This document shows, piece by piece, positions 23,926 through 30,997 of a stretch of DNA of 31,039 nucleotides (its first letter is position 1; every line of letters starts with the position of its first letter). The stretch covers positions 1 through 31,039 of the forward strand of contig CABSMS010000012.1 in NCBI GenBank assembly GCA_902478885.1, in the 5' to 3' direction. The notes below the pieces were generated by a model. That model saw only the letters and a list, made by a program, of their open reading frames with translations. It made no database searches and was not told where the DNA came from. This stretch comes from an uncultured Collinsella sp. (GTDB lineage: Bacteria > Actinomycetota > Coriobacteriia > Coriobacteriales > Coriobacteriaceae). The translations under genes and the position numbers were made by a program.

Positions 23926-24035
23926 GGGAAACCGCATCCCGTTTCAGAGCAATATTCCAGGTCGCACTTTCCGCAACCCACCCCATCCGGAAAATGCGAC
24001 CCACTATTCGGCCAAAAACCGGGTCGCATCTTCCC
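23926..24035. repeat. Palindromic intergenic repeat, copy 2 (GGTCGCA family)
   Basis: It aligns with 1291-1404: GGAAA, TCCCGTTT, GAGC, GGTCGCA-n-TTTCCG, CGGAAA, CGACCC, TTCGGCCAAA and a closing CGGG appear in the same order. The inner inverted repeat is 13 bp with one mismatch (GGTCGCACTTTCCG with CGGAAAATGCGACC). No coding capacity. Confidence 0.65.
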
Positions 24036-24112
24036 AAGCACTCGATGCAACACTGGCACAAGGAGTGTCCCCAACTGCCGGCAGAAAAGGAACGTCCCCA
24101 AGTGCTGCCTGG

Positions 24113-24138
24113 TCATTTAAGAACGTCCCCAATGACTA
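24113..24138. repeat. GTCCCC repeat, copy 1
   Basis: A 26-bp stretch containing AAGAACGTCCCCAATGACTA, identical to 26836-26861. Related GTCCCCAA words occur just upstream at about 24067-24074 and 24093-24100. It lies in the convergent gap between the HAD gene and the lipoprotein gene. Confidence 0.8.
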
Positions 24139-24173
24139 CCCCAACAATGGCAACACCGCAGGTAGAGGACTGA

Positions 24174-24320
24174 CAGCGAGCGGGCACCAGAGCGAACAAA
24201 TTGGCATGAAAAGAGGACGGCATAGACCTTCTGGTCATGCCGTCCTCTTTGAATGACAAGTTGTCGCTCTGGTGCCCGCGCAGCGTCGAGCAGTTGCGGC
24301 GTTTGGTAAAACGCCGCAAC
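24174..24320 (-). ncRNA. Structured intergenic element, copy 1 (three conserved stems)
   Basis: Left border CAGCGAGCGGG and right border CCCGCGCAGCGTCGAGCAG are shared with 27204-27349. Three stems: an outer stem (24181-24195 with 24264-24278, 15 bp perfect); an inner hairpin (24210-24223 with 24237-24250, then a one-base bulge and GACC-TTCT-GGTC); and a terminal hairpin (24293-24304 with 24309-24320, loop GGTA). It starts 3 nt after the stop of the minus-strand lipoprotein gene. The strand is chosen because of that position and the TTTT following the inner hairpin on the minus strand. It may be a complex terminator, a 3'-UTR-derived RNA or a mobile palindromic element. Confidence 0.6.
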
Positions 24321-24323
24321 GAA

Positions 24324-24881
24324 CTAGCTCAGCATTGCATCCATCATCTCGGAGTTGACGGAGTCGTCGGCAGACCACTCACCGTCGTCGTTGCAGGTGT
24401 ACTTGAAGATAACCGTGGTCTTCCTGGGCTCGGTGGCCTTGGTCACATCGACCATAACCTGACCGGCCATCTTATACAGCTCGTCATCGGAAGGAACCGT
24501 ATCAAGCGCGGCGACCTTCTCCTGATACTGGGTGGAGAAGTCCTCGACGATCTTGTTCATGGACTTGCAGGTGATGGAGACCTCGGCGGTCGCGACACCC
24601 TTGTCCTCGTCGACCGTCACGTCGCCGATCTTGTAGTCAAAGCCTTCGAGATAGGTCTTGGCATACTCCTTGGGATCGATGCCCAGCTGCTCGAACTCGT
24701 CGCCCGAAGCCTCCTCCAGACCAGAGAGGAAGTCGTCGCCACCGTTCTTGACCTCGTCAAACTGCGTCGTAAGATCCTCGGTGATGAGCTCCTCAACCGA
24801 AGGACCTCCGCAGCCGGAAAGCACGACCACGCATGCGACCAAGACGGCCATGAGGGGCGCAAGCAGCAGCTTCTTTTTCAT
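24324..24881 (-). CDS. Putative lipoprotein of unknown function
   Basis: 185 residues. MKKKLLLAPLMAVLVACVVV and the lipobox LSGC (lipidated C24) form a type II signal peptide, so the protein is anchored to the outer face of the membrane. The mature part is acidic and looks like a mixed alpha/beta domain, with two lone cysteines (SITCKS, KYTCND) that could form a disulfide. It resembles the DUF5105-like lipoproteins of Gram-positive bacteria in general layout, but I cannot confirm the family. The ATG at 24881 has GGGAGGAA upstream; an in-frame extension to 25100 is non-coding in character. A weak promoter (TTGCCG, 18 bp, TAGTAT) lies at about 24948-24977. The structured element at 24174-24320 begins 3 nt after its stop. 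Confidence 0.88.
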   Translation of the reverse strand: MKKKLLLAPLMAVLVACVVVLSGCGGPSVEELITEDLTTQFDEVKNGGDDFLSGLEEASGDEFEQLGIDPKEYAKTYLEGFDYKIGDVTVDEDKGVATAEVSITCKSMNKIVEDFSTQYQEKVAALDTVPSDDELYKMAGQVMVDVTKATEPRKTTVIFKYTCNDDGEWSADDSVNSEMMDAMLS

Positions 24882-25062
24882 GTTGTTCCTCCCAATGAGC
24901 GGCACCGCGCTTCCCGGACGCGGCACACGTTGTAATAAGTAAGCCCATACTATCCACTTATGAACACCCTCGGCAACGCGAAGGCGTGGTCGGTTCGTTT
25001 TAGCGTCCGAACGGTTTGCAAGCCCGCCCAACGTACAATAAAACGCTTCCCCGCGATGCAAT

Positions 25063-25092
25063 AAAAAAGGTGGCCGGAAAACCCGACCACCC
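25063..25092 (-). terminator. Terminator of the EIIA(Glc)-type gene
   Basis: On the minus strand, GGTGGTCGG and CCGGCCACC form a 9-bp stem with one G-U pair, followed by TTTTTTATT. It lies 26 bp after the stop codon. Confidence 0.9.
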
Positions 25093-25117
25093 TTGCACAT
25101 CCTTTGGATGCCGCAGT

Positions 25118-25654
25118 TTACTTGCGGACGACCTTAACGATGGCGTCACCGGCGGCGACAGCGGAGTCGGCCTCGACGGTAAGCTCGACATCGGCAAACT
25201 CGGCGGTGTTGGACACGGCCACCACGACGCAGTCCTTGTAACCAGCAGCGGCGATCTTGGCGCGGTCGATCTTGAGTATGGGCTGGCCAGCCTTCACGAC
25301 GTCGTCGGCCTTGACGAAGCCCTCGAAGCCGTCACCGTTCATGTTGACGGTATCGACGCCAACGTGCACCAGAACCTCGATGCCGCTATCGGACTGCAGA
25401 CCCACGGCGTGACCCATGGTGACGGTCACCTTACCGTCGCAGGGAGCGTAGACCAGATCATCCTCGGGCCACACGGCACAGCCCTTGCCCAGAACCTCGC
25501 CACCAAAGACGGGATCGGGCACGTCGGCCATCTTGATGACCTTGCCCTTGACGGGCGAGCACAGCACGTCAGCGCCAGCAGAAGCAGAGATGGAGGCCGG
25601 AGCAGCGGCAGCCGCGGGCTCAGCCTTCTTCTTGAACATGTCAAACAGACCCAT
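25118..25654 (-). CDS. crr: PTS glucose-type EIIA component
   Basis: 178 residues. A phosphocarrier that takes phosphate from HPr and passes it to a membrane IIBC sugar permease. After a short charged and Ala-rich N-terminal stretch (1-28), the EIIA(Glc) domain runs to the end. Key residues are the supporting H82 (GHAVGLQSDSG) and the phosphorylated H97 (IEVLVHVGVDTVNMNGDGF). PVKGKVI, DPVFGGEVLGKG and AGQPILKID are also typical. It is a free-standing EIIA and not fused to IIBC, so the sugar is not evident; the symbol refers to the family. The ATG at 25654 has AGGAG. The promoter is at 25704-25732. The divergent neighbour is an RpiR regulator. Confidence 0.93.
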   Translation of the reverse strand: MGLFDMFKKKAEPAAAAAPASISASAGADVLCSPVKGKVIKMADVPDPVFGGEVLGKGCAVWPEDDLVYAPCDGKVTVTMGHAVGLQSDSGIEVLVHVGVDTVNMNGDGFEGFVKADDVVKAGQPILKIDRAKIAAAGYKDCVVVAVSNTAEFADVELTVEADSAVAAGDAIVKVVRK

Positions 25655-25980
25655 ACGTTTTCTCCTCTTGATTAAGCGCAACGTTTTGCGCATGCCTATG
25701 GTGATTATAGTGCCAAATGGTTCAAATGCTAAGGTGGAGACTCGAATCGCGAGCCCTTCCCGGTAGTGCTCGTGGGACGAGCATCTCCTTTGCATCGCGG
25801 GTCGATAAGCCGAGTATCGTCTGCGCACGGAACGGGCAGAAGCGGGCGCACCAAACCCGATAATTCTTTTCGCTCTCGAGTCCTGCCGCCGCCCCGTCCC
25901 TGGCACTTCCTGATACCGACCGAAACGTGCCAAAATAAACCCATCCCTTTTTGGTAGGTTTGGCGAGTGTGGGAGTTCGC
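25655..25980. other. Divergent control region between EIIA and RpiR-type genes
   Basis: 326 bp without a convincing gene. It contains the EIIA promoter, a perfect 7-bp hairpin (TGCTCGT, GGG loop, ACGAGCA; 25767-25783), and TGGCAC/GTGCCA arms 20 bp apart (25901-25906 and 25927-25932). GTGCCAAA occurs at both 25710-25717 and 25927-25934. The last two are candidates for RpiR-family binding. Confidence 0.5.
25704..25732 (-). promoter_or_regulatory. Promoter of the EIIA(Glc)-type gene
   Basis: On the minus strand, TTAGCA (25732-25727) and a perfect TATAAT (25709-25704) with a 17-bp spacer. The leader is about 43 nt. GTGCCAAA overlaps the spacer next to the -10 box (25710-25717) and occurs again before the divergent rpiR-type gene. 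Confidence 0.8.
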
Positions 25981-26835
25981 ATGGATATCAAACGCAAGAT
26001 CACCGAGGCGCAGGGCCTCACCCCCACCGAGCAACAACTCGGCATTGCGGCCCTTGCCATCGGCGAGGACATCCGCGGGCTTTCTATTAAGGAATTTGCC
26101 GCGCGCACCAACGTTTCTGTTGCGAGCGTGCACCGTTTTTGCAAAAAGCTCGGCCTCGAGGGCTTCAAAGATCTCAAGGTCGAGCTTATTCGCTTAGCAA
26201 CCGAGGCAGGAAACCGGCGCGACGTGGATATCAACTTTCCCTTCGATGCCACTTCCACGCCTGCACAGGTTATGGAGCGCATGGAGGGGCTCTACCAGAC
26301 CACGCTGGCCGAAACGCAGGAGCTGCTAGACCCCACGCAGCTTGACCACGCCGCCAAGCTCATCGCGAACGCCCGACAGGTCGACATCTACACGGGCTCG
26401 CACAACCTCTATCCAGCGGGAATGTTCCGCGACCGCTTGCTCTCCGCCGGCAAGAGCGCCACATGCTACGGCAACATCGAGGCACAGGTGCGCACGGCGC
26501 TTACCTCGGATTCAGACCGCGCGGCGATCGTTATCTCCTACAGCGGCCTTGCGCCCAACCTCAAGAAAATCTTGCCGATCCTCAGCAGCCGGCATGTCCC
26601 GGTCATCATCATCGGCACGCCCTACTGCGCGCGCATTCACCCCGGCTTTGCCGCCTACCTTACGGTGAGCGATCACGAGAGCATGACGCACCGCATCACG
26701 CAGTTCGCAAGCCACATCGCCGTGCAATACGTGCTCGATTCGCTCTACAGCAGCTACTTCGCCAAAGACTACGCCCGCTGCGCCGAATTCCTGGAGCGCT
26801 CGTTCCCCTACACCCGCCTGCCCGGGCTCAAGTAG
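25981..26835 (+). CDS. RpiR-family transcription regulator (HTH and SIS domains)
   Basis: 284 residues. Residues 1-76 form the HTH_6 DNA-binding domain (LTPTEQQLGIAALA, SIKEFAARTNVSVASVHRFCKKLGLEGFKDLKVEL). Residues ~105-260 form a SIS phosphosugar-binding domain (ARQVDIYTGSHNLYPAGMFRDRLLSAG, AAIVISYSGLAPNLKKILPIL, VPVIIIGTP). Such proteins sense phosphosugars and control sugar catabolism or PTS genes. The ATG at 25981 has GGGAG. Its divergent placement against the EIIA gene suggests that gene as a target. The stop codon lies at the edge of a GTCCCC repeat, and a strong hairpin follows at 26861-26904. Confidence 0.94.
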   Translation: MDIKRKITEAQGLTPTEQQLGIAALAIGEDIRGLSIKEFAARTNVSVASVHRFCKKLGLEGFKDLKVELIRLATEAGNRRDVDINFPFDATSTPAQVMERMEGLYQTTLAETQELLDPTQLDHAAKLIANARQVDIYTGSHNLYPAGMFRDRLLSAGKSATCYGNIEAQVRTALTSDSDRAAIVISYSGLAPNLKKILPILSSRHVPVIIIGTPYCARIHPGFAAYLTVSDHESMTHRITQFASHIAVQYVLDSLYSSYFAKDYARCAEFLERSFPYTRLPGLK

Positions 26836-26861
26836 TCATTTAAGAACGTCCCCAATGACTA
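26833..26861. repeat. GTCCCC repeat, copy 2
   Basis: Starts in the stop codon of the RpiR-type gene. It has 8-bp inverted ends, TAGTCATT and AATGACTA, around TAAGAACGTCCCC. Its last 26 bp are identical to 24113-24138. Confidence 0.8.
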
Positions 26862-26904
26862 ATGGCCGACCTAATAACGACTTCTCGTCATTAGGTCGGC
26901 CATT
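26861..26904 (+). terminator. Strong hairpin, likely terminator of the RpiR-type gene
   Basis: A 15-bp perfect outer stem (26861-26875 with 26890-26904), one mismatched pair, then ACGA-CTTC-TCGT at the tip: about 20 bp in all, followed by TTC. The T-run is short, so it may act as a bidirectional or stability hairpin. It sits 25 bp after the stop codon. Confidence 0.7.
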
Positions 26905-26909
26905 TCAGC

Positions 26910-26945
26910 TCTAATAACTATTTATTCCGTAAACTCGTTATTAGA
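26910..26945. repeat. AT-rich inverted repeat TCTAATAAC / GTTATTAGA
   Basis: Nine-bp perfect arms (26910-26918, 26937-26945) with an 18-bp centre. It shares the word CTAATAAC with the tip of the adjacent hairpin at 26861-26904 and is AT-rich compared with its surroundings. Confidence 0.6.
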
Positions 26946-27045
26946 ATCTGGCACAGGAGGCCAGACTCACATGTGGCACCACAGCGGAAAACAGCTTGCC
27001 CCTGCGCCAACCGAATGAGCGTTGATTTTCGGACACCTATCCAAC

Positions 27046-27109
27046 GAGCGTGGATAATCTCCCACTTTGAGCCCACACGGGGGCCAAAAACGGGAGATTA
27101 TCCACGCTC
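27046..27109. repeat. 18-bp perfect inverted repeat in the RpiR-pyrE gap
   Basis: GAGCGTGGATAATCTCCC (27046-27063) and its exact complement (27092-27109) with a 28-bp centre. The right arm extends into CGCTCATTC, which also complements GAATGAGCG at about 27013-27021, so two alternative pairings exist. No open frame or transposase. Confidence 0.8.
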
Positions 27110-27118
27110 ATTCCTAAG

Positions 27119-27174
27119 TAGTCATTGGGGACGCTCTTAAACGACCAGTCAAACAAGAACGTCCCCGGTGACTA
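27119..27174. repeat. GTCCCC repeat, inverted pair
   Basis: TAGTCATTGGGGACG (27119-27133) faces CGTCCCCGGTGACTA (27160-27174), matching 13 of 15 bases as an inverted repeat. AAGAACGTCCCC within it is shared with the copies at 24113 and 26836. It looks like two copies in opposite orientation. Confidence 0.7.
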
Positions 27175-27203
27175 GCGCGGCAACGCCGATGTTTTGGTAG
27201 CGC

Positions 27204-27349
27204 CAGCGAGCGGGTCGCATTTGTGACAAGGTGACGTGAAACGAAAGGGCGCTGACCTTCTGGTCGCGCCCTTGAAGTTGAACGTCAGATTGTCCAAATG
27301 CGGCCCGCGCAGCGTCGAGCAGTTACGGCGTTTGGTAAAACGCCGTAAC
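27204..27349 (-). ncRNA. Structured intergenic element, copy 2 (three conserved stems)
   Basis: Same borders as 24174-24320. Outer stem: 27211-27222 with 27296-27307 (one G-T pair), continuing through GACAA and TGACGT to about 27236, with a different sequence from copy 1 but still paired. Inner hairpin: 27245-27252 with 27266-27273, the same single-base bulge and GACC-TTCT-GGTC tip. Terminal hairpin: 27322-27333 with 27338-27349, loop GGTA, with one A-T pair where copy 1 has G-C. The terminal hairpin begins inside the stop codon of pyrE. On the minus strand the inner hairpin is followed by TTTCGTTTC. Confidence 0.6.
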
Positions 27350-28029
27350 TAACGTGCTCCGTACTGCTCGTAGTAGGCGTCGATGGCGGCCTTGAGCTCG
27401 TCATCGATGACGACCTTGCCATCGATCTCGTGGTTGTAGAGGGTCTCGACGACCTCGGCCATGGAAACGATGCTCGCGACGGGGAAACCGTACTTGGCCT
27501 CGATCTCCTTCTGCGCGGTGGTCACGCCGCCCTTGCCGACCTCCATGCGGTTGAGGGACACGATCAGGCCCTTGATTTCGACGTCGGCAGCAGCCTTAAC
27601 CTTGGGATAGGTCTCGTCGATGGACTTGCCGCTGGTGGTGACATCCTCGACCATGACCACGCGATCGCCGTCCTGGGGCTCATAGCCCAGCAGGTTGCCC
27701 TTGTCGGCGCCGTGGTCCTTGGCCTCCTTGCGGTCGCAGCAGTACTTGACCTCCTTGCCGTACAGCTCGTGGTAGGCAATTGCGGTCACGACGGCCAGCG
27801 GAATGCCCTTGTAGGCCGGCCCAAACAGCACGTCAAAATCGTCGCCAAAGTTATCGTGGATGGCCTGGGCGTAATACTCGCCCAGCTTCTTGAGCTGATA
27901 GCCCGTCACGTAAGCGCCGGCATTCATAAAGAACGGAGACTGACGGCCGCTCTTGAGCGTAAAGCTGCCGAACTTAAGGACGTCGGACTCGACCATAAAC
28001 TTGATGAACTCTTGCTTGTAAGCCTCCAT
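27349..28029 (-). CDS. pyrE: Orotate phosphoribosyltransferase
   Basis: 226 residues. Converts orotate and PRPP to orotidine monophosphate in pyrimidine synthesis. The PRPP-binding signature VVMVEDVTTSGKSIDET is clear. FTLKSGRQSPFFMNAG near the N-terminus, FGPAYKGIPLAVVTAIAY, and KEAKDHGADKGNLLGY (catalytic loop) are all family features. The ATG at 28029 has GAGGAG upstream. It is a single gene here, with no other pyr genes nearby; the promoter is not obvious. Its stop codon overlaps the first hairpin of the structured element at 27204-27349. Confidence 0.97.
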   Translation of the reverse strand: MEAYKQEFIKFMVESDVLKFGSFTLKSGRQSPFFMNAGAYVTGYQLKKLGEYYAQAIHDNFGDDFDVLFGPAYKGIPLAVVTAIAYHELYGKEVKYCCDRKEAKDHGADKGNLLGYEPQDGDRVVMVEDVTTSGKSIDETYPKVKAAADVEIKGLIVSLNRMEVGKGGVTTAQKEIEAKYGFPVASIVSMAEVVETLYNHEIDGKVVIDDELKAAIDAYYEQYGAR

Positions 28030-28155
28030 GCGGGCTCCTCTCGTAATCGCGTACGTGCCTTCCAGTTTAGCGCAGGCGAAGCGTAGATGCGGGCGCGCTT
28101 TGGGGCCACGGCATTCTGTAAAGGCTTTGTCAGAGGGAATGGTTTTCCGAACAAT

Positions 28156-28188
28156 GGGGTTGACATGTCAAACCCCCTCATCAAGAAT
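28156..28188 (+). promoter_or_regulatory. Promoter on a palindrome, upstream of the leader ORF and mgtA
   Basis: A perfect -35 TTGACA (28160-28165), a 17-bp spacer and AAGAAT (28183-28188). The -35 box lies inside a perfect 12-bp palindrome, TTGACATGTCAA (28160-28171). This extends on both sides to GGGG and CCCC with one extra base, which is a strong operator candidate. Transcription would start near 28195, leaving a ~270-nt leader before mgtA. Confidence 0.7.
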
Positions 28189-28255
28189 ACGGGCGGATTA
28201 AAAAGGGGTACGAGATACCCAAAGCGCGCTGCGCCCGGCCTTAAGGAGGTGTGCC

Positions 28256-28327
28256 ATGGAAGGCAGTCCTAGTCGAAAAACCTGCATGTCGCCCTCGGCA
28301 CGCCGCGAGGACTCCGCACACGCATAA
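28256..28327 (+). CDS. Short leader ORF upstream of mgtA
   Basis: A 23-residue frame (MEGSPSRKTCMSPSARREDS, then AHA and TAA) with a near-perfect Shine-Dalgarno, TAAGGAGGT, 6 bp before the ATG. It lies inside the presumed mgtA leader, ~140 bp upstream of that gene, and is followed by a 9-bp hairpin (28353-28379) and a run of six T (28413-28418). In enterobacteria, mgtA is controlled through translation of a leader peptide, so a similar role is possible. The sequence is not that of MgtL. No homology claim is made. Confidence 0.5.
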   Translation: MEGSPSRKTCMSPSARREDSAHA

Positions 28328-28352
28328 ACGCCACCGGCAGATCGTCAACCCC

Positions 28353-28379
28353 CCACAAAGGTGCCTGTCCCCTTTGTGG
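28353..28379 (+). promoter_or_regulatory. Hairpin in the mgtA leader
   Basis: CCACAAAGG (28353-28361) pairs with CCTTTGTGG (28371-28379) around TGCCTGTCC. No T-run follows directly; one occurs 33 nt later (28413-28418). It could be an attenuator part or a dispersed repeat, since its loop also contains a GTCCCC word like the repeats elsewhere in the window. Confidence 0.45.
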
Positions 28380-28467
28380 TGGTTCGTGAGCTTGACGTGA
28401 GCGACATCTAGGTTTTTTGCAACTCAATACGACACGTACGCTAACTCCCTTCAACAAGGAGGACCCT

Positions 28468-30997
28468 ATGCTGATGCTCAAAACCGCCACGGTTCTCGAA
28501 GCCATCTCCAAGCGCCGCCGCACGGCGCGCCCTGCCGCTCGCACCGGCCTGTCCAAGAACACCATATTCGCCGCCACCCATAGCGCCGAGGACGCTCTCG
28601 TACTGCTTGACGCCACGGCAAACGGCCTCACCGCCGAGCAGGCAACCGAGCGCCTGGATGCCGCCGGCCCCAACACCATCGAAGCGCCGACCAAGACGCT
28701 CGCCCGCCGCATCGCCGACGCGTTCATCGATCCCTTCGCCGGCATCCTCGCCGCGCTCGCGCTGGTCTCACTCTACATCGACGTGCTCGCCGTGCCCGAG
28801 CCGCAGCGCGACCCCTCCACGGTCATCGTCATCAGCATCATGCTGCTGGTATCGGGCGGCATGAAGTTTATCCAGGAAGCCCGCAGCGGCAATGCGGCAG
28901 ATGCCCTCAAGGACCTGGTCTCCAACACTTGCACCGCCCTGCGCGACGACGAGCGCATCGAGATCCTCTTCGACGAGCTCGTCCCCGGCGATGTGATCCG
29001 CCTCTCTGCCGGCGATATGGTGCCAGCAGATGCCCGCGTCATCACCGCGCGCGACCTGTTTGTCATCGAGTCCGCACTCACCGGCGAGAGCGAGGCAGTC
29101 GAGAAGACCGCTGCCGCCACCGTCGTCGAGGGCGCCGACGGCTCCGAGCTGCCACTCTCTGCCTGCAAGAACATCGTCTTTACCGGCACCTCCGTGCAAA
29201 ACGGCACCGCCATGGCGCTTGTCGTTGCCACCGGCTCGGACACCTACCTGGGCGGCATCGCCAAGATACTCAACGGGCGCAGCGAAAAGAGCGCGTTTGA
29301 CCGCGGCGTCTCGAGCGTCTCCATGTTGCTCGTACGCCTCATGCTCGTTATGGCGCCGGCCGTCTTTGCCATCAACGCCGCCACCAAGGGCAACGTCATC
29401 GACGCGCTGCTGTTCGCCACGAGCGTGGGCGTGGGCATCACGCCGCAGATGCTTCCCGTCATCGTGACCACAAGCCTGTCGCAGGGCGCCAAGGACCTCG
29501 CCCGTCGCCAGGTTATCGTCAAGGAGCTGCCGGCGATTCAAAACCTGGGCGCCATGGACGTCCTGTGCTGCGACAAGACCGGCACCCTCACCGAAGACCG
29601 CATCGTGCTCGAGCGCTACCTCAACACCGATGGCAACGAGGACGCGCGCGTGCTGCGCCATGCGTTTTTGAACAGCTTCTTCCAGACCGGCCTCAAAAAT
29701 CTTATCGACCTGGCCGTAATCGACCGTGCCGATGTGACACCCTCGACCGTCGCACCCGATTCCATGCTGGGCCAGAGCCTGCGCGACCGCTACACCAAGG
29801 TCGACGAGGTTCCCTTCGATTTCTCGCGCCGTCGCCTGAGCGTAGTTGTCTCCGACGCCCAAGGCAAAACCCAGATGGTTACCAAGGGAGCTGCCGAGGA
29901 GATGCTCGAGATCTGCTCCTTTGTCGAGGTCGATGGCATCGCCCGGCCGCTCGCCGAAGACAAGCTCGCCCAGATTCGCAAGCAGGTCGCCGATCTTAAC
30001 GCCGAGGGCCTGCGCGTGATTGCCGTGGCACAGAAGACCGATCCGCGCTGCGTGGGCGAGTTTGGCATCGCCGACGAATGCGACATGGTGCTGATGGGCT
30101 TTTTGGCCTTCCTCGATCCGCCCAAAGCAAGTGCCGCGGGCGCCGTCGCCACCCTCGAGGCCAAGGGCGTGGCGGTCAAGGTCCTGACCGGCGACAACGA
30201 CCGCGTCGCCGCCACCGTCTGCGCGCAGATCGGCATCGATGCGAGCAACGTCTTGCTCGGCTCCGAGATCGATGCGCTCGACGACGCCGAGCTTGCCGAG
30301 CGCGCCGAGAAAACCCACCTCTTCGCCAAGCTCTCGCCGTTGCAGAAGGCGCGCCTGGTGCGCGTCATGCGCGAGCTACTCGGCCACACCGTGGGCTTTA
30401 TGGGCGACGGCATCAACGACGCCGCCGCCATGCGTGCGAGCGATTGCGGCATCTCAGTCGATTCGGCCGTCGACATTGCCAAGGAATCCGCCGATATCAT
30501 CTTGCTTCAGAAGGACCTGGGCGTGCTCGAACGCGGAATCATCGAAGGCCGCCGCACCTACGGCAACCTGCTCAAGTACCTCAAGACCACAGTGAGCTCC
30601 AACTTTGGCAACGTGCTGTCCGTGACCGTCGCGAGCCTGTTCTTGCCGTTTTTGCCCATGAGTGCCCTACAGCTGGTGCTGCTGTCGCTCGTCTACGAGA
30701 TCGTGTGCATCACGCTACCGTGGGACACCGTCGATGACGTCTGGACCGCCCGTCCGCGCTCCTGGGACACCGCGTCCATCAAGGGCTTTATGCTCGAGCT
30801 GGGCCCCGTGAGCTCGCTGTTTGACATCGTGACCTTCGCCGCGCTCTTCTTTGTGGTGTGCCCCGCCACCGTGGGCGCAAGCTGGTCCGAGCTCTCCGGG
30901 ACGGGCAACGTCGCGGGTATGGCGACCTTTGCCGCGCTCTTCCAGAGTGGCTGGTTTATCGAGTCCATGTGGTCGCAGACGCTCGTGATCCACATGC
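28468..30997 (+). CDS. mgtA: MgtA-type magnesium-importing P-type ATPase, 3' end missing
   Basis: 843 visible residues of a P-type ATPase, class IIIB, which imports Mg2+ driven by ATP. Visible are the actuator motif SALTGESEAVEKT, the M4 motif VGVGITPQMLPVIVTTSLS, the phosphorylation site CCDKTGTLTEDRI (D369), the nucleotide-domain KGAAEEML, the hinge LTGDND and GDGINDAAAMRASDCGISV, and C-terminal membrane segments to SQTLVIHM. MgtA of E. coli is about 900 residues, so roughly the last 40-50 are lost where adapter begins at 30998. The ATG at 28468 has AAGGAGG. The long leader with its own ORF suggests regulation after transcription start. The continuous plus frame has no stop in the window, and a long antisense frame is a shadow. 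Confidence 0.96.

Noticed and set aside
25733..25800. Possible tRNA remnant with a CTCGAATC T-loop-like word and a nearby hairpin
   Set aside because: The arms do not form a cloverleaf and no acceptor stem or anticodon loop can be drawn.
26833..27349. CRISPR array in the repeat-rich RpiR-pyrE gap
   Set aside because: The repeats are of different families, inverted and irregularly spaced; there are no equal spacers and no cas genes.
28196..28467. M-box (Mg2+) riboswitch upstream of mgtA
   Set aside because: I could not identify the conserved M-box core by eye; the leader ORF and hairpins fit another mechanism better. A covariance-model search would settle it.
28768..30318. 516-codon minus-strand open frame opposite mgtA
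   Set aside because: mgtA motifs are continuous on the plus strand through this whole span; the antisense frame has no start signal or family signature.
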